Source: Crateriforma spongiae
GTDB lineage: Bacteria > Planctomycetota > Planctomycetia > Pirellulales > Pirellulaceae
DNA length: 64,000 nt
Reading direction: 5' to 3'
Assembly: GCF_012290005.1 (NCBI RefSeq)
Contig: NZ_JAAXMS010000007.1
Coordinates: 105,991-169,990 of the forward strand
Below the pieces are notes generated by a model that saw only the letters and a program-made list of their open reading frames with translations, was not told where the DNA came from and ran no database searches. Within the stretch, counting starts at the first letter, position 1. The number at the start of each line of letters is the position of its first letter. The position numbers and the translations under genes were made by a program. Positions 47,248 to 54,747 of the stretch are shown here, piece by piece.

Positions 47248-47510
47248 GGGCGGTATTTCCAAGGTGTGGCTACGTTGTCGTCTTGCCCCGCTGCCGCCGA
47301 AATGGATCCGAATGACCCACTCGGCTGTCTGGTGTATGGTGCAAGCGGGGGGCTGCTGCAGCAACAAATTGTCGCATCAAAAACGGCAATTCGTTCGAAT
47401 CTGCGGGCTAGAACCGGCCAATTAGGGGGAATTAGTGGCTTGGCTGGTTCTTTCGGGTGGCTGGGTGGCTCGTTTTCAGCGAGTTTACGCACCGGTAGCA
47501 ATTGCCCTTT

Positions 47511-48239
47511 GTGAAGATTCTGATTGCTCAGGCCGATGCTGATCCGGACCGTTTCGAGGTGAATTTGAGTCCCAAGATCTACTGCTGCGAAGACGTGCGA
47601 GGCGTCCGACGTTTGTACGCCGACCTGCTGGATCTGCCCCACGGACGTCTGTCGATTGCCGGCCTGCTGCGGCGGCAAGCCGAATTGCTGTTGCAGGCAC
47701 ATCGATCGGCCGACAGTGCGGTCGCGCCGATCATCCGGTCATGGCATCCACGTCTGGTGGGATGTTCAGTCGATCAAGTCTTTGCATCGGAGTTGTCACT
47801 GCAAGACATGCTGGAAACCGTCGCGCGTGAACACGGTTTTTCACAGTGGGCACAAGTCGATGCGTTGGGCGATGATCGAACCGATTCGATTTTCGAATCC
47901 GCCGTGGACGCGGTTTTGGCGGGTGATACTGAAACGCTCGGGGGGCTCATTCGCCAGTCCCCGGCCTTGGCTGCACAGCGTTCTTCGTACGGTCATCGTT
48001 CAACACTGTTGCACTACGTTGCGGCCAACGGAGTCGAAACGTATCGTCAAGTGGTGCCGATGAACCTGCACGAAATTACCAGCGTTTTACTTCGGGCCGG
48101 CGCCGACCCTGTCGCAACAGCCGACATGTATGGTGGCGGTTGCACAGCGTTGATGCTGTTGCGATCCAGCGCTCATCCGAAGCAGGCCGGTCTGGTCGAT
48201 CGGGTGGCCGAGCTACTTGAAGATGCCTCGCTGGCTTAG
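47511..48239 (+). CDS. Ankyrin-repeat protein
   Basis: About 242 residues from GTG 47511; a TTG at 47502 is the alternative. The middle is mixed helical (DMLETVAREHGFSQWAQVDAL), and the second half has ankyrin-type helices: ESAVDAVLAGDTETLGGLI, then STLLHYVAANGVETYRQV, EITSVLLRAGADPVATAD and CTALMLLRSS. Such repeats bind other proteins; the partner is unknown. Divergent from the giant gene across a spacer of about 260 bp. Confidence 0.75.
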   Translation: MKILIAQADADPDRFEVNLSPKIYCCEDVRGVRRLYADLLDLPHGRLSIAGLLRRQAELLLQAHRSADSAVAPIIRSWHPRLVGCSVDQVFASELSLQDMLETVAREHGFSQWAQVDALGDDRTDSIFESAVDAVLAGDTETLGGLIRQSPALAAQRSSYGHRSTLLHYVAANGVETYRQVVPMNLHEITSVLLRAGADPVATADMYGGGCTALMLLRSSAHPKQAGLVDRVAELLEDASLA

Positions 48240-48282
48240 CAGCGGGGACCGAAGGCAGGTCGTTGCATCGGAGTCGATCGAG

Positions 48283-48738
48283 TCAATCAAACCACCACTG
48301 AATGACCTGGTCAGGATCGGAGCGAAGCGTGTGAATGACCGTCGTTCCGATGCTGATGTACAAAGCCAGCAGCAACGTTCCCCAAATGCACCGTGTCTTT
48401 CGCTTCACGTTGAACGGGAAAAGGAAAGAGGAAGCCAAGCCGATCGGAGCCAGAATGGGCATCAAGACCAGCAGGATGCCGGGAACGTAGTACAAGAAGT
48501 CCAGAACTCCTCCGATGGATTTGGGGTCGTCCAAGCTGGGGCGTGGGCGATGTCCCAACAGACGCCACGCGATCCACCAAGTCATGTAGAACGAACCGAT
48601 CAGCCAGAGCGGATACAGGTACACCGACAGCCACACCCCGAAACTGCCTCGGGGCAACCGAAGGCTCGGTCGTGACGCGGCGGCGGCCGACGGCGAGTCG
48701 ATCGTCGCGTCTGCGGGGGCCTGATACGGGTTGGTCAT
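48283..48738 (-). CDS. Small membrane protein of the NPYQAP type
   Basis: 151 residues. MTNPYQAP at the N-terminus is a motif common in planctomycete small membrane proteins, followed by a Ser/Ala-rich linker and three or four hydrophobic segments (SFGVWLSVYLYPLWLIG, LLVLMPILAPIGL and others). No function is known for this group. Stop is 43 nt from that of the ankyrin gene, so the two are convergent. Confidence 0.78.
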   Translation of the reverse strand: MTNPYQAPADATIDSPSAAAASRPSLRLPRGSFGVWLSVYLYPLWLIGSFYMTWWIAWRLLGHRPRPSLDDPKSIGGVLDFLYYVPGILLVLMPILAPIGLASSFLFPFNVKRKTRCIWGTLLLALYISIGTTVIHTLRSDPDQVIQWWFD

Positions 48739-48921
48739 CGTGGTCGTCTTGGACTCAGATCCCCGGGGGGCGAACCATTGGCGTCGACGTTTTTGCGGCA
48801 GCAGTATGGCTTCGTCAGACGGATGTGCCAGTGATTTCCTGACGATACACCGTCGGCGGCATCAGGGCAGCGGATCACACGACAAACCGCTGAAATCGTC
48901 AAGAGAGACGATTCGGCAAAG

Positions 48922-48949
48922 AAAAACGGGGACGTCATTCACGTCCCCG
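48922..48949 (-). terminator. Intrinsic terminator of tRNA-Val
   Basis: Read on the minus strand: a perfect 9-bp stem (CGGGGACGT / ACGTCCCCG) with a 5-nt loop, followed directly by TTTTTC. It lies 4 nt after the tRNA end. Confidence 0.92.
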
Positions 48950-48953
48950 CGAG

Positions 48954-49027
48954 TGGGCGATAGAGAACTCGAATCTCTGACCTCCACGATGTCAACGTGG
49001 CGCTCTAACCAACTGAGCTAATCGCCC
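48954..49027 (-). tRNA. tRNA-Val(GAC)
   Basis: 74 nt including discriminator A. Acceptor GGGCGAT/ATCGCCC, D arm GCTC-GAGC, anticodon stem CCACG/CGTGG with loop TTGACAT (anticodon GAC) and T arm AGAGA-TTCGAGT-TCTCT. CCA is not encoded. Confidence 0.96.
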
Positions 49028-49388
49028 GATATTCGGGTCGCACGGTGTAGGATCGGCCGCTCGGTGAGGACGCCTGAATCCGCTGCGGTGCGAATCAAGC
49101 GGGTAGTTTGCCCAGAGGCCTGCTGACCGTCAAGAGCGTCAAACCTTGACCTTTGCAAAACGATTATCGCGATTTTCGGGATTCGCTGTTGACGCTGTCC
49201 GCAATCGGGCGGGATACTTTCTGCGGATTTGGTCTTGACGAAACCGAACGTTTTGGCCTGCCGCGGTCCGTCGATTGCACTACGCATCGACGCACGCGTT
49301 TTCCTTACTTCGCCAATGCGGCTCGGTCTGACGTTAGGACTGGCCCGGGCGGGTTACCTTCCCTGATGAGCCGGTCTGCCCACCGGCC
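49028..49388. other. Divergent spacer between tRNA-Val and infC
   Basis: About 360 nt without a convincing gene. It should hold the promoters of both. For infC there is a fair sigma-70-like candidate at 49189-49218, listed separately. Confidence 0.5.
49189..49218 (+). promoter_or_regulatory. Possible sigma-70 promoter of infC
   Basis: ttgacg at 49189-49194 and gatact at 49213-49218, 18 nt apart. It would give a leader of about 170-180 nt before infC. A match found by eye; other promoters are possible. Confidence 0.35.
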
Positions 49389-49402
49389 GGAGATGATTTA
49401 TT
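49389..49402 (+). promoter_or_regulatory. Shine-Dalgarno and AUU start of infC
   Basis: ggag at 49389-49392, then 7 nt, then ATT at 49400-49402, in frame with infC. The TTG at 49406 would have 13 nt spacing, and no in-frame ATG lies nearby. E. coli infC also starts at AUU, which lets IF3 repress its own translation. Confidence 0.65.
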
Positions 49403-49936
49403 CAGTTGGCACTGGCACGAAAAAATATTCAACCTGAAAATCGAGACACCGTTCGCATCAACAACAGTATTCGCATCAGCCCGATTCGCGTGGTCAGCGA
49501 AGACGGCGAACAGCTGGGGATCATCCCCACTGAAGATGCGTTGAGTCGCGCTCGCGACGCGGGCCTGGACCTTGTCGAGGTCGCCCCTAACGAGCGGCCG
49601 CCTGTTTGCCGGATCATGGATTACGGCAAATACAAGTACGACAAGAACAAGAAGAAGAACAGCGGACAGTCCCACACGAAGACCAAAGAAATCCGTCTGC
49701 GTCCCAAAACTGGTGACGAAGACGTGCGGACCAAGATCCGCCAGGCCGAAAAGTTCTTGAAGCATAAGGACAAGGTCCAGGTCAGTGTTCTATTCCGCGG
49801 ACGCGAGATGGCACACATCGAAGAAGGCCGTAAGGTCATGGAGATGGTCATCGAATTGCTGGAACCCGTCGGTAAAGTCGAAACCACGCCGCAACAGCAC
49901 GGACGACGGATGATCTGTATGATCGCACCGAAGTGA
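49400..49936 (+). CDS. infC: Translation initiation factor IF-3
   Basis: About 178 residues, the usual size. IF3 binds the 30S subunit and proofreads the start codon. N-domain: [23 protein letters not shown] and [19 protein letters not shown]; linker of Lys-rich residues; C-domain: [45 protein letters not shown] and a final MICMIAPK. The start is probably ATT 49400 (separate entry); the TTG at 49406 is the alternative. The usual partners rpmI and rplT do not follow; a Nif3-family gene does, some 280 nt later. Confidence 0.97.
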   Translation: MQLALARKNIQPENRDTVRINNSIRISPIRVVSEDGEQLGIIPTEDALSRARDAGLDLVEVAPNERPPVCRIMDYGKYKYDKNKKKNSGQSHTKTKEIRLRPKTGDEDVRTKIRQAEKFLKHKDKVQVSVLFRGREMAHIEEGRKVMEMVIELLEPVGKVETTPQQHGRRMICMIAPK

Positions 49937-50219
49937 CTTGCATTCGCTGCTTAGCGATGTGCGTCGGTCACTCTGGTGATCGTGTTGAGATTCCGGCGCC
50001 GGTTTTCTATCGGCGATTCGGCTTCGAATCCGTTCGGCGTAAAGCGGCACCGTCTTTCAAGTCCATTTCTGGATCCATCTCCGCAGGTACGTCCCTGGCC
50101 GTGTTCGTTTTGACCGACGGTGTGTTGGCGGCGCATCGTTCCGCGACAGCGATCTCTTTTGCGGCGGGTGCCAAATCGATGGGGCTCCACCCTGCTCTGT
50201 TCTTTTGTGGGCCAACCGG

Positions 50220-51104
50220 ATGACGATGAAGCCGAGTAAGCCGAATCATGCGGGTGCATCGGAGAACGCCGATGTTGCGATGCAAGATTTGCTGGACTGT
50301 CTGGGCAGGATTGCGCCGCTGCGATTGGCCGAAGACTGGGACAATGTTGGACTGTTGGTCGGTGATTCCTCATCACGGATCCGATCGGTGATGACGTGCC
50401 TGACGATCGACGAAGATGTCGTGGCCGAAGCGATCCGGCATCAAGCCGATTTGATCGTGACTCATCACCCGATTCCTTTTCGTCCAGTGGATCGGATCAG
50501 CGACGACCATCGCACGGGCAAATTGGTTTGGCAGCTGGCGTCCCATGGAATCGCCGTGTACAGCGCCCATACCGCGTTTGATTCATCGGCCGATGGGATC
50601 AATCAGCGTTGGGCATTGCGGTTGGAGTGTCAGGGGATTAGCGCCTTGATGGGCGATTCTTCGACGGGGGATCAAGCCCAAGGCGAATCCGGTGCGTCGG
50701 CGGGCACGTGTGAGGGCGGCGGGCGTTTCGGTACGCTGGCGACGAAAGTTTCATTGCAAGACTTGGCCATCCGTGCCGCGACGTTGGTGCATGGCGAATC
50801 GGTCCGCATCGTCGGCGATCCAGCGATGGAGATCCGCGTGGTCGGGTTCGCCTGTGGAAGTGGCGGCAGTTTCCTGGAGGCCGCCGATCGGCAAGGCTGT
50901 CACGCCCTGGTGACGGGCGAAGCGACCTTTCACACCTGCTTGGAAGCCCGGGCGATGGGTATCGGCATGGTCTTGTTGGGGCATTATTGGAGCGAACGCT
51001 TTGCGATGGAGCAGCTGGCCGACCAGTTGGCCCAGTCGCACCCGTCACTGAATGTGTGGGCCAGCCGGGCGGAACGGGATCCCATTCGCTCATTGCAGCT
51101 GTAG
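50220..51104 (+). CDS. Nif3-like dinuclear metal centre protein
   Basis: About 294 residues from the ATG at 50220 (a further ATG at 50226 is as likely). Nif3/YbgI proteins form a hexamer with a dinuclear metal site and are annotated as GTP cyclohydrolase I type 2 homologues, though the reaction is uncertain. Seen: PLRLAEDWDNVGLLVGD, IVTHHPIPF (metal His pair), VYSAHTAFD, then a middle insertion, VVGFACGSGGSFLEAADRQG, LVTGEATFHTCLEARAMG and GHYWSERF, all in family order. A Gly/Ser-rich insertion of about 25 residues sits between the two halves. Confidence 0.9.
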   Translation: MTMKPSKPNHAGASENADVAMQDLLDCLGRIAPLRLAEDWDNVGLLVGDSSSRIRSVMTCLTIDEDVVAEAIRHQADLIVTHHPIPFRPVDRISDDHRTGKLVWQLASHGIAVYSAHTAFDSSADGINQRWALRLECQGISALMGDSSTGDQAQGESGASAGTCEGGGRFGTLATKVSLQDLAIRAATLVHGESVRIVGDPAMEIRVVGFACGSGGSFLEAADRQGCHALVTGEATFHTCLEARAMGIGMVLLGHYWSERFAMEQLADQLAQSHPSLNVWASRAERDPIRSLQL

Positions 51105-51531
51105 CCTTCCTGGTGGCGTCGGCCGACCGTCGACGCTGTTCATGGCCGAATGGGCGCCGCATGGCTGGTCGATTGCCCGAAATCGCACAGCTCCGATGGT
51201 CCATGACGCCGCGTCGCGCGGATGATCGGTGACCGTGCCACTGCGCGATCGCAACGCGCGTTGTACGCGTGATTTGGGCAAAAACACGGTCCGCTGCCGG
51301 TGGGGCTGCTTGGTGACGGCGTTTGACCGGGTTGATTTCAGTCCTAGAATGCGCTGTCCGGAACGGCGGTTGCACACGTGGGGACTCTCGTGGGCGGCGG
51401 TGTCAGGGCGACCGAGATGCTGGCCGCTCGGACACGGGCTGCTTGGTTTTGGCCACTTGGTTTGGCCACTCGGACGCGGGCGACGAATCCCATTCAACAT
51501 TCAACGAAACGATCAAACAGGGAACTGCCTC
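51105..51531. other. Spacer with imperfect direct repeats upstream of the GT2 gene
   Basis: About 430 nt. No gene is convincing, although one frame stays open through it into the glycosyltransferase. Between 51,420 and 51,485 an imperfect repeat (ctcggacacgggc and ctcggacgcgggc, with ttggttttggccactt nearby) is visible. It may reflect slippage. Confidence 0.4.
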
Positions 51532-52308
51532 TTGAAGATTGCGACTCGAAATCAACGTGGCGAACGCTGGCTGGCCGCTCTGCCGGTCTATAACGAGGTC
51601 AAATACGTCGATGGAGTGCTGGATGAAGTTGCCCAGTACGCCGATCACGTTCTGTGCGTCGACGACGGCTCCAGCGACGGTACTTCCGAAGTTCTGGCTC
51701 GCCGCAGCGATGTTGATGTCGTGACGCACGAATCCAACCAGGGCTACGGGGCCGCGCTGCGAAGCATTTTCCAGTACACAATCGAGCACGGTTTCGATGG
51801 TGTGGTCACCTTGGACTGTGATGGCCAGCACCAGCCGAAGCGGATCCCGCGTTTCGTCGAAGCTGCCTCCGCCGCCGATATCGTTTCGGGCAGCCGGTAC
51901 CTGAAGCAATACGAAGGCGACGACGCGCCGCCGCCGGAACGGATGTTTATCAATCGTCGGATCACGAACGAATTGAATCGACGATTGGGTTTCAATCTGA
52001 CCGACGCGTTTTGCGGGTTCAAGGCGTATCGCGCTGAGGCGTTGCAACAGATGGACATCACTGATAACGGTTACGCCATGCCGCTGCAGTTGTGGGTGGA
52101 AGCCGCCGCAGCAGATTTGCGAGTCGTTGAAGTTCCGGTGCCGTTGATCTATCTGGATCTCAGTCGATCCTTCGGCGGCTCGTTGGATCACGCCGAAACT
52201 CGATTGAACTATTACAACGACGTATTGAATCAGGCGATCGATAAGGTATGCCGCGAAGGCAAGCCTTTGAACGAACGCAAGCGTCTGTGCAATCAAAGCA
52301 TCGGGTGA
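51532..52308 (+). CDS. GT2-family glycosyltransferase
   Basis: About 258 residues from the TTG at 51532, which follows an aggga-type Shine-Dalgarno about 10 nt upstream; the frame stays open further upstream but that part is low-quality (Arg/Trp/Gly-rich). Seen: LAALPVYNEVKYVDGVL, CVDDGSSDGTSEVL, GYGAALRSIF, VTLDCDGQHQP (DxD-type metal site) and VSGSRYL. This is the dolichol-phosphate-sugar-synthase-like subgroup, which loads a lipid or glycan with sugar. Its TGA overlaps the ATG of the next gene by one base, so the two are coupled. Confidence 0.88.
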   Translation: MKIATRNQRGERWLAALPVYNEVKYVDGVLDEVAQYADHVLCVDDGSSDGTSEVLARRSDVDVVTHESNQGYGAALRSIFQYTIEHGFDGVVTLDCDGQHQPKRIPRFVEAASAADIVSGSRYLKQYEGDDAPPPERMFINRRITNELNRRLGFNLTDAFCGFKAYRAEALQQMDITDNGYAMPLQLWVEAAAADLRVVEVPVPLIYLDLSRSFGGSLDHAETRLNYYNDVLNQAIDKVCREGKPLNERKRLCNQSIG

Positions 52309-53918
52309 TGCCAGCGTTTCGGGCCTATCGTGCACCGTCGGCCAACGGTGCCGGGTTGATCGACCCGCCATTGATTCAAGCGGACGCCGTTGCACAAGCC
52401 AACCGGGCGTTGGCGGAGAGCTATCCGGGTTCGCTGCGCGATCTGCGGCGATTGGGACGCGACGAAGTCGTTCGTGCTGCTTTGGCGTACACGTCGGCCT
52501 ACCGTGATGTCCACTGGACCGAAGGCCGCGATCCGGGCCGGATCATCATGGCCGGTCACCAGCCCACGCTGTTTCATCCCGGCGTTTGGTTCAAAAACTT
52601 CGCGCTGTCTCATTTAGCTGCCTGTCAAAACAGTTTGGCGATCAACTTGGTCGTCGATAATGACGTCGCCGGCGATGCGTCGGTGCGGGTCCCTGTGTAC
52701 GACGATCTTTCACGTCGCGTGGGCATGCAATCCGTGGCCTTCGACCGTGCCGCATCGGGCGTGCCCTACGAACAATGGCGGATCGCCGACCGTGCGTTGT
52801 TCGATTCATTCAGCCAGCGATTGGCCGCTCAGGTGCAGCCTTTGGTCACCAATCCGTCTGTGACCCTGTTGTGGAGGCACGCCAAGAGCGCGATCCAGCG
52901 GTGTGATTTCGCCGGATGTGTCATGGCACAGGCGCGACACGCATTGGAAGCCGATCTGGGGGCCCGGACGCTGGAGTTGCCTGTCAGCGTGGTCAGTCGC
53001 ACCGAAGCCTTCGCTCGTTTCATCGTCCGGATCTTTGATCGCGCGGCCGCATTCGCCAAAGCTTACAACGACTCGCTGGCCGTCTATCGAGCGGCACAAG
53101 GGATACGAAGCCGATCGCACCCCGTGCCACCGTTGGGCCATGAAGACGGATGGCAGGAAACACCACTGTGGATCTACGGCAACGATTTGCCGGTCAGGCG
53201 GGCTGTTTGGGTTCGGCGTCAAGGCGATCGACTTGAAATCAGCGATCGCGCCGGTGTCGCCTTCGACGTTGATATGTCGAATCTGGATCAAGCGGCCGAC
53301 CAACTGCGCAGTCAATGCAACGATGACGTCAAGCTTCGGCCGCGAGCGTTGTTGACGACCATGTTCGCACGGCTGGTTCTCAGCGACCTGTTCTTGCACG
53401 GGATCGGCGGCGGCAAATACGACCAACTGGGTGACATGGTCGCCGCTGAATTCTTCGCTCTGACGCCCCCTCAATTCATGGTGCTGTCGGCGACGATTCG
53501 GTTGCCGATCGCGGAAGAACAGGCTTCGGCCGGTGTCGACGGTGAAGCTGTGCGGCCGCAGGATTCGAGCGAGGACTCGATCGCGTTTCTTCAACGACAA
53601 CTACGCCAAACGGTGTACCAGCCCGAACGATTTGCCGGCCAAGCCGATCTGTCGCCCGAGTTGCTGCATCGCAAGGCGTCGCTGTTGGAATCGATTCCGC
53701 CCCGAGGCCAGAAACTGGATTGGCATCGACAGGTCACCGACGTCAATCAGCGTTTGTCAGACGAATTGGCCGGAGTGCGGCATGATTTGAATCGCCGCAT
53801 CGCGGATGCCAAGCGGATTCAGGCCAATCAGTCGATTTTGCGAAGTCGCGAGCACTCGTTGGCTTTGCATCCGGTCGAAACGATGCTGGCCGCGTACCGG
53901 CGACTGCTGCAGGCCTAG
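52308..53918 (+). CDS. BshC-like protein (putative bacillithiol cysteine-adding enzyme family)
   Basis: 536 residues from ATG 52308, overlapping the GT2 stop. A GHQPTLFHPGVWFKNFAL stretch and a later LRPRALLTTMFARLVLSDLFLHGIGGGKYDQLGD stretch sit where BshC has its GHQP and LLRP/GGPGE motifs, and the C-terminal part is helical as in that family. BshC adds cysteine to glucosamine-malate in bacillithiol synthesis. Whether planctomycetes make bacillithiol is not something this sequence settles, and no bshA or bshB is in the window. So: BshC-family fold, function uncertain. Coupling to a GT2 gene is unusual for bshC. Confidence 0.6.
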   Translation: MPAFRAYRAPSANGAGLIDPPLIQADAVAQANRALAESYPGSLRDLRRLGRDEVVRAALAYTSAYRDVHWTEGRDPGRIIMAGHQPTLFHPGVWFKNFALSHLAACQNSLAINLVVDNDVAGDASVRVPVYDDLSRRVGMQSVAFDRAASGVPYEQWRIADRALFDSFSQRLAAQVQPLVTNPSVTLLWRHAKSAIQRCDFAGCVMAQARHALEADLGARTLELPVSVVSRTEAFARFIVRIFDRAAAFAKAYNDSLAVYRAAQGIRSRSHPVPPLGHEDGWQETPLWIYGNDLPVRRAVWVRRQGDRLEISDRAGVAFDVDMSNLDQAADQLRSQCNDDVKLRPRALLTTMFARLVLSDLFLHGIGGGKYDQLGDMVAAEFFALTPPQFMVLSATIRLPIAEEQASAGVDGEAVRPQDSSEDSIAFLQRQLRQTVYQPERFAGQADLSPELLHRKASLLESIPPRGQKLDWHRQVTDVNQRLSDELAGVRHDLNRRIADAKRIQANQSILRSREHSLALHPVETMLAAYRRLLQA

Positions 53919-54055
53919 CGGCTGCCGACAATGATTTGACCGACCATCAGCCAGACGAAGGTGAAGGTCAAACCGAGCGCTGCGTGGAAAGCATCGGGAT
54001 TCATCAGCATTGGCCGTGCTAGAGGTGGAACGGGGGTGGTCTTGGCCCGTTCCAT
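53915..54055 (-). CDS. Possible small membrane protein
   Basis: 46 residues from the ATG at 54055, with a Pro-rich lead and one membrane segment (FHAALGLTFTFVWLMVGQIIVG). Its last bases overlap the end of the BshC-like gene on the other strand. A longer frame starts at 54136. The Shine-Dalgarno is unclear. Confidence 0.35.
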   Translation of the reverse strand: MERAKTTPVPPLARPMLMNPDAFHAALGLTFTFVWLMVGQIIVGSR

Positions 54056-54311
54056 GGCCAATTCGTCATTTTTTGAAGGCCGCATTGCAAGCAACGCGGC
54101 GAGCAGCACGCCGATCCCACGGCGTATAGGAAACATCGGCGAATCGCTGCGGCAAATTGAGCGAAAATCTTCGGACGCGGCAAAGTCGCCTCAGGTGTCA
54201 AAACCCGATCGCGGATCGCGATCACCGGCGGGCCCCCGAAATCCGCCCCCTCGGGCGTCTTGCCAAGACCACGCCGCCGCTTACAATCCGTGGTTCACGC
54301 TTTGCAGCAAA

Positions 54312-54395
54312 GCCGAAGTGGCGGAATTGGCAGACGCGCCGGATTCAAAATCCGGTGAGGGCAACCTCATGTGGGTTCGAGTCCCACCTTCGGTA
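54312..54395 (+). tRNA. tRNA-Leu(CAA)
   Basis: 84 nt with discriminator A. Acceptor GCCGAAG pairs with CTTCGGT (a G-T first pair), anticodon stem CCGGA/TCCGG with loop TTCAAAA (anticodon CAA), a long variable arm (ggtgagggcaacctcatg region) typical of class II tRNA-Leu, and T loop GGTTCGAGTC. CCA is not encoded. Confidence 0.95.
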
Positions 54396-54747
54396 CTTCC
54401 CGGTCACCCGTGGTCAGCAACGGCCACGCGTGTTCCTGGGATGTCTTTGATCGGCCTCGACATCCTTAGTGTTGCGTTCATCGGCCGACAGATTTGTGCC
54501 CGCACACAGATTTGATTGCATTCCAAGTGACTTGAGCAAAGTGTTCTCGATCAAGATGGCCCCCTCGCTCAGTCCTTCTTTGGCTTTGGCAAATCCCTCG
54601 GCGCCCGTTATCAGAATGGGTGCTCTGTGGCTGAAGGTTGCCCGCTAGCGGAGTGGCCTCTTTCGTGGCGCCACCGCCACCAGTTGCATTCCGGCCGCAC
54701 GAAGCAGACAGATGCCCGTATCGCGAGATTCCTGCGGCGTCACTGGG
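54396..54747. other. Spacer after tRNA-Leu
   Basis: About 350 nt with nothing recognised. The frames here are short and lack family features. Confidence 0.5.

Noticed and set aside
49933-50223. Frame of 96 codons after infC
   Set aside because: Low-quality sequence with no motif and a weak start that overlaps the infC stop; likely spacer.
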